A DNA stretch of 64,000 nt from Spirometra erinaceieuropaei (lineage: Eukaryota; Platyhelminthes; Cestoda; Diphyllobothriidea; Diphyllobothriidae): the NCBI GenBank assembly GCA_902702965.1, contig CACRXP010000013.1, positions 2,516,323-2,580,322 of the forward strand, written 5' to 3'. Both the position numbers and the translations under genes were made by a program. Below, piece after piece: positions 10,871 through 22,134 of the stretch (within the stretch, counting starts at the first letter, position 1; every line of letters starts with the position of its first letter). The notes under the pieces are model-generated. The model saw only the letters and a list, made by a program, of their open reading frames with translations. It was not told the DNA's origin and made no database searches.

Positions 10871-11860
10871 CGTCATTTCTTCAGCAGACATTGCCGCTTT
10901 GCGTTCCGAATCTCCTTCGCGATCATCCGCGTACAGTAGGAAGAACATGGGCCCAAAAATGAACCCGAGGAACCCCACTCTTGACCACGGCAGTATCTGG
11001 TTTCTCCTGACTAATGCGCAAAAAGTCAAGAGCTCGGGTCTATCTCTGGAGAAATGGCAGACTGATTTGTCGTACACGATCTTCCTTCCGGCACCCCTAT
11101 CGACAGTTCGAACGTAAGTTGCAGACTACTAGGAACTGCACTAATTTGCTCGTCATGGCCCTCTCCATAACTTTGCTGAGAATACATACAAAGCTCATGG
11201 GCCTGTTATTTGACGTCGAAGAACGGCTACGGCCTCTGCACAAAGGGGTTACATGCGCCAGCTTCAGATGAAAAAACGTGTCCCGATATCAGATGAGGTT
11301 TGAAAGAACACTGACAAAGTTACCGAGTGGTCACTGAGACGTTCTCCGACAAGCTTGGGTAGAATCTCGTCTGCTCCTGCAGACTTCGATTTCTTACTGC
11401 CAATCGTTTTCTTCCGATATGATCTTTTACAACGAGTACGTTTTTCATGTTTGGAGTCTGTAGGCCTTCTGCGGAAAGAGGAGGGAACCTTATCTCGTTT
11501 GTGTAGGCCGGCCGGAATAACTGAAAAAAGCAGCTATATCCCTGTTTTCAGCAAGCTCAGTGCCATCGGTAGTCTTTATTAACGGAATCTGATGTTTGTT
11601 GCTTACAGCTTTTCTGAATATGCTCTAGACTATTTTCGTATTCGGCGTTATCTTTAGTACGATTTTCGTCTGGAATTCTCGAAATGTTTTAAAAATCATG
11701 TTTCTCAGTTTCCTTAACTGCATTTGGTAATTTTCGAAATATTCGATCTACCTGGTGACGCATTTCTTTCTCAACTTTTTATGCCTCCCGTCAAGTCCTT
11801 TCTTTAAGTTGCTATCCAACCACCCAGACTGCTTCTCTTGCCTTCCAACCGTTAGTGGAC
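10870..11860 (-). pseudogene. Third LINE-type reverse transcriptase, internally deleted
   Basis: Read downward from 11860, the - strand gives GADEILPKLVGERLSDHS, then LKLAHVTPLCRGRSRS, NNRPMSFVCILSKVMERAM, and finally VKSGVPRVHF leading to FLLYADD. These are the expected RT blocks (W-K-x-A-x-V-x-P-L-x-K-G, N-Y-R-P-I-S, motif B SGVPQGS, and a YADD-like box), in the correct order. Motif A and the surrounding 60-80 residues are missing, so there is an internal deletion of the catalytic centre. It does not match the CR1-like or family B copies closely and seems a third family. Confidence 0.6.
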
Positions 11861-12506
11861 AATGATTGCTGACGAGCTGCAAATGGACATTTTTGACAAC
11901 CACCAGTCTTCGTTAGTATAACCCGCCAATGCTGAGCACCAGTAGAGGTCGAAAACATCTGTCCCCATCAGATTAAAGACACCTCGCCAAGTGTTTCGTA
12001 TTTTTGGTATAGAGTGTACGCGGCGGATAATAACAGATAATCGCACACGAGCACTATGTAGTCACTTCGGCCGAGCAGGGGTCATCGAGATTATCTTTTA
12101 TGAGTTGGCTTATGTTTTCGTAAAAACTAAATCAGGACAGTTAGCCCTTTACTGCTCACGTGTTCTGGTTGGGAATATCGTGTGTCGTGTGAGAATCGCC
12201 TCAATGTTTTTTGTGAAGCACACTAATCAAACGTCCATTTCAGGTTTAAACTTGGGCAATCCAAATAAGTGTATAGCGGGTAGAATGTCAAACACTTTAC
12301 TTTACGCGATGTTCTTTGCCACATAATGTATCGGCCAACGCATGCCCGTCACTGTATTCCGTTGTCCAACACTGATCCCAATCCAAGTTTTTGTCAAGCT
12401 ATATTCAGACCTCAGCAAAGCATAATATTAGTTCAGCACTAACTGCAAAGTAACGTTATTATTCGCATACTCGAGTAGTTTTCCGTCCGAGTGCGACTGC
12501 AAAAAA
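11861..12506. other. No recognised gene
   Basis: Short ORFs only, none with recognisable motifs. It separates the LINE cluster from the small gene-bearing stretch that follows. Confidence 0.4.
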
Positions 12507-13016
12507 TTATTCATGTTTAGTAGGCGGTCCGTATGGCTGTTCTGTCGTAGAGACCGACCCTGGGTTAACGTTCGTCGTCTTGAGGGGATCGGATAGAACA
12601 GGGGTTGGTTCCGGCTGGCCTGAATGATCGGTTATTGACCTCGGCATCACACGACAGATAGTATCTCAGACAAACAGGTATAACCTGAACAATTAAGGTA
12701 GTCGAGAATCTGAACTATGTATTTGAAATGGGTAGAGATGGACAGAGAAAGAAAAAAAGCGTCAGTGAGCCCATATAAATTGGGGAGCCAGAAGAAAGGG
12801 AAGAATACTCCTAGATTACGGTTGATCCAGAGGATTTTCTCTGAAGATATAATCTCGATTACTTTCCGGCTGATTTAAGGGGAGCGTAGGCCTGGAGGTT
12901 ACTACAGGGGTTGGGATGTGGACTTCGTCAGTAGTTCCTGCAAGCACACAAGAAACGCAGCTACTCTCTGTTTCATAAAACACAACGGCCCAGTTTATTC
13001 CTGCCGTATCACACAT
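12507..13016 (-). CDS. Candidate two-exon gene divergent from MIC10, unidentified
   Basis: An ATG at 13016 opens an ORF (MCDTAGINWAVVFYETES...). At 12862 there is a possible donor (GTAATC), and a possible acceptor after the pyrimidine-rich TTTGTCTGAG lies at 12665. Joining exons 13016-12863 and 12664-12507 keeps one frame and gives a 103-residue product rich in Pro, Thr and Ser (IPTPVVTSRPTLPLNQP; QPEPTPVLSDPL; PYGPPTKHE at the end). No domain is recognised and no hydrophobic segment is evident. Its ATG is 133 bp from that of MIC10 on the other strand, which would allow a shared bidirectional promoter. The 198-nt intron is longer than the mini-introns next door, so the model is uncertain. Confidence 0.3.
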
Positions 13017-13149
13017 GGGTATTCGGCAGGCATATAAGAAAACGCGTTAATTATTAACTTCATTTTGTTTTAACGGGCTCTCATCGCCAGCGGACTTTTA
13101 AAAGACCTTCCTCACGATTGTAATTGGTTGTCGGTGCGCCCCTTATTGG

Positions 13150-13498
13150 ATGTCTGGCCAGGAAAAAAGTGAGGATATATTGGGTCAAAGAGCAGACAGA
13201 TGCATCTCTGACCTAATAATAAAGACAGGTACCCTTTTAGCGTCTTGCATCCATATTCTCGTTCTAGGTGCCGGTATCTCAGTTGGCATTATCTTTTCAG
13301 TCCTCTTCGCTAAACGTAAGTTTTTTTTGAATTATTGCTGATGATGCGTCTGCAGGTCGTTCTTGGCCGGTCATTTTCGGAACTGGTTTTGGTCTCGGCA
13401 TGGGACTATCGAACTGCAACAGCGAATTCAAGCAGCCATTCCCTCTGCAGTCTCACTACATTAGGGTGCAAAATAGACCAGAACTCCAAAGTGAATGA
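13150..13498 (+). CDS. MIC10: MICOS complex subunit MIC10 (MINOS1 family), three exons
   Basis: MIC10 is a small inner mitochondrial membrane protein that oligomerises and bends the membrane at crista junctions. Exons are 13150-13228, 13268-13315 and 13356-13498; the two introns are 39 and 40 nt with GT-AG ends. The spliced product has 89 residues, close to the usual size of about 75-100. Residues 15-26 (ADRCISDLIIKT) match the conserved N-terminus; the first glycine-rich membrane segment is GAGISVGIIFSVLF (27-40), then the loop AKRRSWP, then the second segment with the conserved G-x-G-x-G motif, GTGFGLGMGLSNC (51-63). Both glycine motifs needed for oligomerisation are intact. Intron 1 is a multiple of three without a stop, so an unspliced reading remains open but would break the first glycine motif. 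Confidence 0.93.
13229..13267 (+). other. Mini-intron 1 of MIC10 (39 nt)
   Basis: Begins GTACCC and ends GTTCTAG. Splicing here joins G|GT to make the first Gly of the GxG membrane motif. It is a multiple of three with no stop, so only conservation of the protein family shows it is removed. Confidence 0.85.
13316..13355 (+). other. Mini-intron 2 of MIC10 (40 nt)
   Basis: Begins GTAAGTTTTT and ends GTCTGCAG, both near consensus. Not a multiple of three; retention would end the protein shortly after (FFLNYC then stop). Splicing restores KRRSWP, as in other MIC10 proteins. Confidence 0.9.
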
Positions 13499-13649
13499 GC
13501 GAGGTCATTATTATGCAGGTTAAGCCAAATGTACCTTTGCTGCTAGTTCTTTTATAGAAATAATTTAACATCGGCTGTTTCAACTTCGTCTTGTAACACA
13601 GCTCATTGAGGTTCGTCCTCCATAGCTGTTTCTTGTGCTTTCTGCACAT

Positions 13650-16600
13650 CAGTTATTAACGGGAAACTAGTCGGGCACACTTTTAATGGATTGGTGTAAT
13701 ATCGGTCGGAGTGGGTATACATGGCCTAGGCGACTTATTGAACCACCCGTCTTCGATCTCTGACCTCATAGCCACAAACCTATAAGCTTCCTCACTACAC
13801 CTAAGTAAAGTTGGTTTCATGGATCTAGCGGAAAGCTAGAAAATAAGCTTAGGTTGTGGGCTAGGGACGGTGAAACGCCGACTCTGTTTGCCGTCCGCCG
13901 CCACAGTGATGTCCTCATTCCTCCCCTGAAGCCGTCGTCCAGGCGCACAGCTTTCACGTTATTTACTTCCCCAACTTCGCGCTGTTCACATCCGTGATAT
14001 GCGTTGACATTTTTAACCTACTTCACGAAAGCCCTGGCCGGTGTGTTACACGCTGCGGCTGCCACACGAAATGTAGGAAACTGAAAAATCGCACTGAACT
14101 CCACTTTCCTACTTCGTCAACATCTAGTTTGCAGAAAACCTGCACATCCCACGGCTTACTTTTCCACAGTAAATTGCAACCGGAATAGCAGCTACTATGA
14201 AGGGCTTGACAACCGTTAATAGGATAGACTAGAGTTTTATTTTGACCTTTCGGAACATTGACAGGCCATTTATATGTATACGAACTATAGCGTCGTGTTC
14301 ACTTTTTGGAATTGTACGTTTCTTTGAGGAATTTTTTGATTGGGTTCCCCACTCCTATCTGGACACTTTACCGCCACCGATACGTCCCACTTTAGAGCTG
14401 TTTGACGCCCATAAAAGTCTAAGAGGGTCGGTTGGCATGTCTGGAACACGAGGACTTCGTAGGTGCGTATGGACTAGATTCGATTGCGTGACCAATTCCT
14501 TCACCCTCTCCCCAACACAGGCTTGCGAGAAAATTAAGCTGTCTTGCCTGTCCTCGCATTGATCAGACGATGTAAGACCATCTTGTTGGTCGTCATCGGA
14601 CGACGACGATCATCAACCAGCCAAACACTAGCTTATTCGCTAATCCCAAATCCGCTGTGGGCTTCGTCGGTACATTCGCGGCATATTTCCTCTAAGCTGG
14701 CGCTGTATGCCTCTCTAGTATCCACTTCGGTACCTGCTTAAACATGGTATAATGTTAACAGAGCAGAAAAGGAAATACGTGACAGGTGCAGAACCGCATG
14801 CGCGCACGCCACAATATAGCAAAGCGCAATGGTGTCATCCACGCACACGAGCACGAGGCAAAACAAGACTTTGCCAACCAATGAGGACAAAAGTGCGAAA
14901 AGCGGCCGACCAGTGCACCGATGTCTATCTTTCTTGATATGAGTGCACCGGCTTAATATCGACTGCTTTTAGGGATACGAGACTAATCGGTACTTAGTTT
15001 CGAAATTGATTAAGTTCGAATTCCGAACTCGACGAAAGTAGCCATTCCGACTTTGTCGTGAGTTCAACAACCTGACATGTTGCGAGTGAACTGAGCCAGT
15101 TTTGCCATCAGGGCGGTCACCAGTGCAGTTATTTCTCTAGGTTAGCCTGCGTATCACGGAGTCCTTTTCTAGATGTGGAAATGACTATATTGAAACAGTA
15201 AATCATGCCCTCTTGACAAACGACAAGAGAAAGTCGTCACAGTCCTGACAAAGGACGACCTGTGGGATAGGGATCTGTCCACCATTGCAGATGCTGACTG
15301 CCTGGTAGTCACAGAACATGCAGCGACCTTACCCATAGGTTTTCCCGAGTACCGATGAGGCAAAGCGGCTGACTCGAAAAAGGTCACAAGACAGAACGGT
15401 ACTACAGAAAGACAATTATTGGTCAACCGTCGTCAAATCACCAATGTAGGCTTCGATTACAGGCTCAATCGGGCCTGGGAGGCCGTGATTGCATAATCCC
15501 CCTGCTAAATCCCCTCGACTTTACACCATACTCCAAGGCATGACGGACGCAATTTGTGTTACGACGCACAAGTGGAAGCCGAATGTGCTGCCTTGTAGAT
15601 ATAAATTAGTGGCATGGGAGACTGCTTCGCGTTTTGTTATAAGCCTAATTTGCGTCGGGTTGGAGCACTGGTGCTTATTCCTTCTCAGAAAAGGACAACT
15701 CCGGATGTCCTAACTATGGAGCAATAATACATGTTGCAGTGTCTTCTCTGGGATGCTTTTGAGCCACTTACAGGTCGGATAAAAGCAAATTCCCGTCTTT
15801 ACAGCGTACGTGTCGATTAATTATTCACTCAGCAATGGGTCACAGAAGAACCTTGTTTGCAAAGGGAGACGGCTGTCTTCCCCCTTTACTTTGCTATGGC
15901 GGTTGGTTGAGCCCACGGAAATATTCACCAAGAGGCCTTGAAGTCCACGGTGCTTCTAAAAACTCAAAAACTTAGCCAACACATGCTAAGAAATTATTCA
16001 GACAGATGTTTATGTGCACAGTAGAAAGACTGAGTACTTTGCTGTCAAGATGGGCTCCAGACGACGCTGGACAGCACTCCTGACCGCCGACTACTTCGAT
16101 AGTATTACTCCACTTCAAATTTTGTTCGGAAGGACTCGATCTTTTGGTCGTCGCCTCCAAACATTGCGCTTAGAGCTGAAGGTTGTAAATATCATGGTGC
16201 CCCTCGACCTGTGTAAGATTGAGACGTTTGGCAGTTGGTACCCCTGGAAAATATAACACTCCCGGATGTTGAATAATGTGCCGAACAGGGAACTCCAATA
16301 TCGATTAAGGAGAACTGCGCTGTTGATTCACTGGAAGGTATCATCTGAAATGATGCGGACAGGCGTCCGGTCAACGTGAAAAAGAACCGTCCGCGAGCTC
16401 ACCTCTCTGAACTAGTGTCTTCCCCGTAATGGGTGACAGTTAAAAGTGGGCAGGCGTTTATCAGAACTGTAGTGGTTGTTATGTTTTTCCATGACCGGGT
16501 TCACAGGCGGCTAACGATTGCTGAGTGTATCCTTTGCCCGCAGTGCAATATTCATACCGGTCCACGTTTTCATCTACTCCGTAGCCGGATCAGACTGTCA

Positions 16601-18335
16601 TGGGATAGCGGAAACAGGTAAGAGTCACTGAGAAGTGTGTGTTTTCTGAGTTGGAAGATGCCGCTCATCTTTCAGGTCGTAGGACTTTGTCATCGGATTT
16701 TCTAACCCTGGTAAAAGGGATTTTGGGAAGGAAAAGCCTTTACTGCACTGTGTTCCAAGGGCGCACCTACGTATGATGCGGTTCTAATTCTAATATTCGC
16801 TCCAAGATACGAGTACATTTGTATGTAGCCTATGTTACCACTTACGGCCAACAGCTTAATGGCGGTGCCTGTTAGCCTTCTACCTAGTTCTGGATTTTTT
16901 TAAAATGGTCTGATGATTTTGCCCCAGTTTTGCATTGAAAACTTGCGCGGATGACTGACATGTGTTACATCTGCAAATGATCAACCTACGTGGAAGGCCA
17001 CGGCTCCTCTCCCTTGACTCATGTTTAGACTTTTATAGTTACCTTTCCTCTAGTGGACGCAATTATCTAGGCTGAACCGTAACGATGAAATGATGGTCAC
17101 CCAACCCGCACCTTTATAAACTGCGGTCAAAGTTTGTGGGTCACAGAAGGCGCACTGTCTATTGAGTGATTTTGAGAAAGCGGCGTCAGTTAAGTCTTCA
17201 GTGGTAGTCTGCCGCCGTGGTGACTTAGTTTTCACTTTCAGATACACAGTCCTCAACTATGGCATGCCGTCGGTCCTCCCAAACTTCGGCCGTTTCGACC
17301 GTGCTCATTAAAAACGGTTGTATGATTTGGTAAATAGGCTATGAGACCTTTTGCGGCACAGCTACCCTGCATGCAGAACCACACAACAACTATGAAAACC
17401 CTGCCGGTGCTTATGGAAATCTTCGCGTGGGAAAGATCGCATACCTAGACGAATAGGCACCACCTACTTGGCATGCTCAGTTTGCCGAGGCGGTATTGTG
17501 ATAGGCAAGGCACGTAGCGCTTCCTGTAGGTCGCCCGCCTTTAGTCCTTCATTGTAGCCTGCGCAATCCTTCTGTGTCCCGCCCATACCCGAACTTAGAG
17601 TTACAGAGAAACTTTAATGGATTTGCCAATGCTAACAAGGGCAAGGTCGGGGTTGTTGAATGGATAACAGAGGAGTAATGCTTAATTCTCGCGAGCTTTT
17701 GAAGTGTGTGTGTCACAAGTCACGTTTCAGCCCTTGGTATAAATACAAAGCAAGACGGAGCTTAGCAGTGTGCTTGAAGAAGTGACCATCACTTCGAGTC
17801 AACTCCTCGGGGATATTATTTCGTTTGACTGATTGCCGCGCCAACGTAAATAGATTTTAATACAAGGTGTCGGCCTACCGAAAGCTCGGGCCCGTTAGGA
17901 TAATAGGAAATAATTCAAAAAACGCTTAGTGCTATACAATCCAAGGCTTGACATCTCCCGACAACCCGTATCAGCAACGCGGTGTCATTTCGAACTTGAT
18001 GGAAAACCTTCGTAGGTTGCCTCCCCAACTTGTTTTGACGGGTCATATATCCCACCCTTCTAATAACGCTTCCGGCACAACGTGCAGCCACGAAAGACAG
18101 CCCGGGCTTTATTAATTAGCATGGGGGCTACCAGCTGGAGGACGAGTTTGAAAAAATTCTTTTTTATCATCAGTCGCACCCGCGCCGAAAAAACTGCCAT
18201 GGTGGATAGTTGCGTTAACAATGGAGGCGGTAACTTCGAGGACATTAAGTAAACTTTGTTTTCAAAAATACAAAATACCTTATTTATGTACAAAGTGCAT
18301 CTGTAGTTCACGAAAGACGGGCAACCAGCAGATTC
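13650..18335. other. No recognised gene; possible old coding or repeat remnants
   Basis: The stretch 13870-17000 is balanced in composition and has many medium ORFs on both strands, but none that I can assign. Near 16544-16617 an acceptor-like CCTTTGCCCGCAG and a good donor (GTAAGAGT) bracket 74 nt, and an acceptor follows at 16675 (CATCTTTCAG). One frame stays open across the joined pieces, but the peptide is not recognised. No strong dispersed repeat match was found. Confidence 0.35.
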
Positions 18336-19217
18336 CTATTTTGATAATGACATTGCCGGGTCATTCCAAAACTGAATGGTGTACGGGCTGCTCATAGGCT
18401 TGAAATAGTCAGAAGGGCAACGAGACACGAAACTACAGCAGTCAATATGTCTGGGAATATCCTCCTCCATACCTAAACAGGAGATCAGACTAAGATGAGA
18501 TGGTGGAAACTAACCAATGACGTAGGTTGTGGGATCAAAAGTAGTTCCGCAGGCCTCTGTTGTTGGCACAAGCCAAGTAAGGACGACATATACGTCTTCT
18601 GAACGATCTATCAAAATGCCTGGAGTAAATAAGAGATAGGCGATCAGAAAATTGACAAACAACCTCTTAACTGTGCGTAGTACGTACCACCTTCCACATC
18701 ATCAAGGGATACTATGTCCCCCACGTGTAACCACAAGCCCTAGACGAACCGAAAAGAGGTCAGCAGAAGTAATTCACGAAAACTTACCTTATGGAAAGTG
18801 CGCGTCTCGAGTCGTATAAAAGCAGTAGGTGCGGAAAGCGGTTTCGGCTAAAAGACACTACAAAATACGGGATGGAGGACTTACGTCGCGTTTAAGAATT
18901 TGTCTACGCGAATGACTTTTGGAATAAGAGTAACGCGCTGATCCGTGCATGCCAAGGGCCTTTACTTTGCTAGTTAACTGACGTGGACGCAGGGCTTTTT
19001 GAAAATTGGTAGCCGTGTCTACATCAGGTCGATTCGTTCGTTTCCGACGGAATGAGCGCAGCGCAGACGCAACCGACCCGCATTGTGCGTTTTCTTTATG
19101 TTTAAGTTGATAGATGGGTATTTTCAAAAAAAGTGGGATTTAAAATACGAAGCAAGGGTCAGGTACCGCATATTTCGGCGGCGGTAATAGCACAAAAGTC
19201 GCAATAAGAATGGCTAG
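18336..19217 (-). CDS. GATAD1: GATAD1-like chromatin protein, multi-exon, N-terminus uncertain
   Basis: GATAD1 (ODAG) is a nuclear protein with an N-terminal GATA-type finger and a C-terminal BAH-like region, linked to H3K4me3-binding histone deacetylase complexes. On the - strand five exons join in phase: about 19093-18885, 18847-18788, 18739-18664, 18619-18515 and 18472-18336, with introns of 37, 48, 44 and 42 nt, all GT-AG. Diagnostic pieces in order are SHSRRQILKRD, TFHKGLWLHVGDIVSLDD, TYYAQLRG, VVLTWLVPTT, FDPTTYVIG, MEEDIPRHIDCCSFV, PSDYFKPMSSPYTIQ. They follow the vertebrate order (YYAQIRG, LTWLIPT, FDPASYIIG, EEDLPRKMEYLEFV, SEYFKSRSSPF). The C-terminus is shorter than in human (stop soon after SSPY). 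A possible further exon (19217-19167) carries CDFCAIT, perhaps half of the GATA finger; without proof, the true start is unknown. Confidence 0.88.
18473..18514 (-). other. Mini-intron of GATAD1-like gene (42 nt)
   Basis: Begins GTTAGTTTCC and ends CCTGTTTAG on the - strand; it splits the Gly codon after TTYVI. Retention gives an immediate TAG. Confidence 0.85.
18620..18663 (-). other. Mini-intron of GATAD1-like gene (44 nt)
   Basis: Begins GTTGTTTGTC and ends TTTACTCCAG on the - strand; it splits the Gly codon of YYAQLRG. Retention would stop the frame at a TGA inside the intron. Confidence 0.85.
18740..18787 (-). other. Mini-intron of GATAD1-like gene (48 nt)
   Basis: Begins GTAAGTTTTC and ends GGTTCGTCTAG on the - strand; phase 0 between TFHK and GLWL, where the family is continuous. 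Confidence 0.85.
18848..18884 (-). other. Mini-intron of GATAD1-like gene (37 nt)
   Basis: On the - strand it begins GTAAGTCC and ends TGTCTTTTAG, the shortest of the four well-supported introns; phase 0 between LKRD and PKPL. Confidence 0.85.
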
Positions 19218-21239
19218 CTGATAAACCTCTCCCATCTATATAGCATATATGCCTTGGTACGTTTGCCTATACACGCTTTAAGACGCTGCCGAACTGATAC
19301 AAAATTCGTTTTCCAGGTCACCTATTTGAAGGCTCGAGTTTTTGAAAATGCTGTCTTCCGAGTAATTTCCTTCTATTAAGATGCGGCAGTCCGAAGGTTT
19401 TAAAGGCGCTTATTAAGACGGCTTGGTAAGTATGCATGTATTCCTTGTGGAGAATAGTATGAACGTTAAATACAAATTCAGGCAAGACGCAGGATTTGGA
19501 CCGGGGCCACAGTCACAATAACTCCCTGGTACACTGACATCGGTTTAAGTCGATATAATTATTGCGAGCCAACAAATTATTGCGCTGAAGCAGCACTGCG
19601 ATAAAAGGCATAGGCGGAAGTGAAGATGCGGCATTAGTAATGGCTTTCAAGGAACTGTGGGGGGGGGGGGGAATTTGTTCGGAAAGTGAACGTTCACAAA
19701 AAACGGAATGATTAGACTGAAAACTAATTCCTTTACTCAAAGTGGAGGGAGGCCGAACTAAGGTAGGAAAACATATATTTTCCCGCGTCGATCCCTGCGC
19801 CTGATAGCAGCCTAGGGAGTAGACGCCAACAATGTGGCTTGAAGGCGCTGTGTGTAAAATTGGGAAAAAACCCAGAGCTGTATTGAGGCCAAAGAAAATT
19901 TTGATTAGAATTACCTTCTGTCGGCTTTGGAGACGTATCAGAGCTCATCTAGGAGACCAGCGCGAAGCGCGGGATCAAGACACTCTAAACAGGAGAAACG
20001 GTTCTCCGGCAGATTTACAACCATAAAACCAAGGACAAGGGTGTGCAGTAGCGTGATATAATAAACCTGTCGGCTATATATACACTCGTAAGAACTGCAA
20101 GATAAGGACTTACTGACGTGCCTTAGATTCCAAATGACTGATTTTTCTGCCTTCTAAATACTGCTTGTGCAGTAGGCAGGCCGCGGCTGACAGGGCAACC
20201 ACATTTCCAGCCAAAGAGGTTTTGCTTGTCCAGGATTGTGAACATCAATGTGTATTTGAGCTCCGCTTAGAAACGAATCTGCCTGTAAAAGAAGAGGCTA
20301 TATCTTGAATTAAGTGTTAAATTAGAGGGGGTTTTACTTGTCGACATCTTGCTGCTCATTACGGAGATAAGTGATTAGATTAAGAAATGTCAAGCGGCAA
20401 GTTTCGGAGGATCGTTTAAGCGAAAATACATGCCTCGAAGGGAGGCTTATGTACAACCAACGCCTTAACCATCTGAGTTAGTTTACTCTCAAGGAGACAC
20501 CTCGTTGCATCTACACTGTCTTTCAAAATATTCTTTAGTTTTACTTGTCGAAAGAATATGTGAGAGCACACATATAAATGCGACGTGTTTGTTTAGTCTA
20601 AGTGGCAACTTAGGCTTCAATTTCCATACTGCTTCTTTGCAATTGAGAACGGAATCAAGAGAAATGGACGCCAGTCATTCGCCTAGTTTCTTGTTAAACT
20701 TATATAATGACTGACGCATTCACTGAATAAATATTGTTAGCAGTTTTTAGTAGCTTGAGGTCCTGAGAATATTCTTAAACCGAATGAGACGCGTTAATAC
20801 ACCTATAAGCAACTAATTATTCTGCTTGTACATCCATATCAATGAAGTTACTAAGACATTCTGAGCATTCGTATGAGCATGGAGGTCGATAAACATTATA
20901 CGAGTCAGGAGTCGACAGTCGCCTGGTTTTACTCGAACACGAGATGATTGTAAAATTCTGTAGTATTGCTCTAGGTTCTGCAGCTGATAACAGGAAAAAT
21001 GTTTGGAAATATGCATTTTAAAGCCTTCGCGCTCACGCCGTGGCTCGTCACAAGTGCTCGTTTGCCGACTCCCAATGCTGTATTTCGCCGATCAATTAGA
21101 TTTATTTCCGTGCAGATACGTGAAGTCTTTTGGATGCTTCTGATTACTTTTCGCGAATTTTGACAAAAATAACCTATTATTCGCGCATTAGATTTCTAAA
21201 CAGCGGCTACTAGTGTTTTAGTGATCTCAATCCTAATCA
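19218..21239. other. No recognised gene; contains a G-run
   Basis: If the GATAD1-like gene has further 5' exons they should lie here on the - strand; I could not find a convincing one. A run of 12 G lies near 19660. ORFs such as 20505-20714 are short and unrecognised. Confidence 0.4.
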
Positions 21240-22123
21240 ACTGCTTAAGTCAGTTTAAGTCAGTTTATTAAGGGAATGAGGCTTTCGCCCTTGAGCTCCC
21301 TATTCATATCGATAAACAGAAATAAAGTCATCAGTGACATCAGCAAATGCGAAAAGTTAAGAAGTTAGCGGTAAGTGTGAGCTAGGCGCAAACTGCCGCC
21401 GCTTAAACAATCATTATTGTATGTACAGTAGGTTCTCAACAAGTGAGCGTCTAGTCTGCACTTGAAGGATTTGACACATTCGGAAAGAACGACGGCGTCA
21501 GGGAGTCCATTCCATGCCCCGAAGACCCTGTGAGATAAGGCGTTCCGTCGGACGTCCGAATGAGCCCGCTTCCTTTGCAGTTTGAACGGTCGCCAGGCCT
21601 GGACTGCATACTCTAAGTGAGACCGGACGAATGCCCCATAGGTTTTTCCGAAGAGCTCCTTGTCGATCTGCACAAATCCTCGCCTAAGCGCAAATAACAC
21701 CCTTATCGCACTTTTGGCTGCCCTTTGACACTGCGAAGATGGTTTCAGAGAGGAGGTCATTAGGACGCCCAGGTCTTTCTGTTCCACAACAGTTGAAAGG
21801 GGCTGACCATCAAGGACATATTGAAAGGAATCGTCCTCCTTACTGGTCTGTCTGGTGCGGAGTCTCAGGACCACACATTTGTCCACATTAAAATTGAGGA
21901 GCCAGCGAGCTGACCAACTGTTTAGGCGGTTGAGACTGTCTTGAAGCGCGTACCTGTCTGCATCAGATCTGATGTTCTTACGAGTTCGGTGAAAACCTGT
22001 CGATATGAGTCTTTTTAGATTCTGTATAATCCAGTTATTCAGTATAGTTCTGTATATATGAGGGATGTAGGCAGAGTTTTTGAAAACCCTGTTTGTAGAC
22101 AGACGTACAAAAAGCATGCACAT
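21240..22123 (-). pseudogene. CR1-like LINE ORF2 3' part with internal deletion and tail
   Basis: The - strand ORF reads ALQDSLNRLNSWSARWLLNF, KCVVLRLRTR, VVEQKDLGVLMTSSLKPS, VRSHLEYAVQAWRPF, then jumps to RRNALSHRVFGAWNGLPDAVV and SFKCRLDAHL. These are the segments that follow the catalytic FADD box in the CR1-like copy at 7540-8309. About 80 residues between QAWRPF and RRNALSHR are missing in frame, so the piece stays open. The 3' end at 21240-21300 shares the AATAGGGAG block with the copy ending at 8681 and has tandem AAGTCAGTTT units (plus-strand reading) in place of (TGAAC)n. N-terminal RT domains are absent. Confidence 0.8.
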
Positions 22124-22134
22124 ATTTACATAAC

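Noticed and set aside
12935..12961. Possible 27-nt intron (GTAGCT...GCTTGCAG) inside the candidate gene at 12507-13016
   Set aside because: The frame is open through it and 27 nt is shorter than any supported intron here; the unspliced reading was kept.
16544..16760. Exon-like segments with good splice signals and one frame open across them
   Set aside because: The peptide could not be assigned and neighbouring exons were not found; recorded only as a possible remnant.
19660..19672. G homopolymer run, also a second near 50581
   Set aside because: Short single G-runs; not enough G-tracts nearby for a G-quadruplex or regulatory claim.
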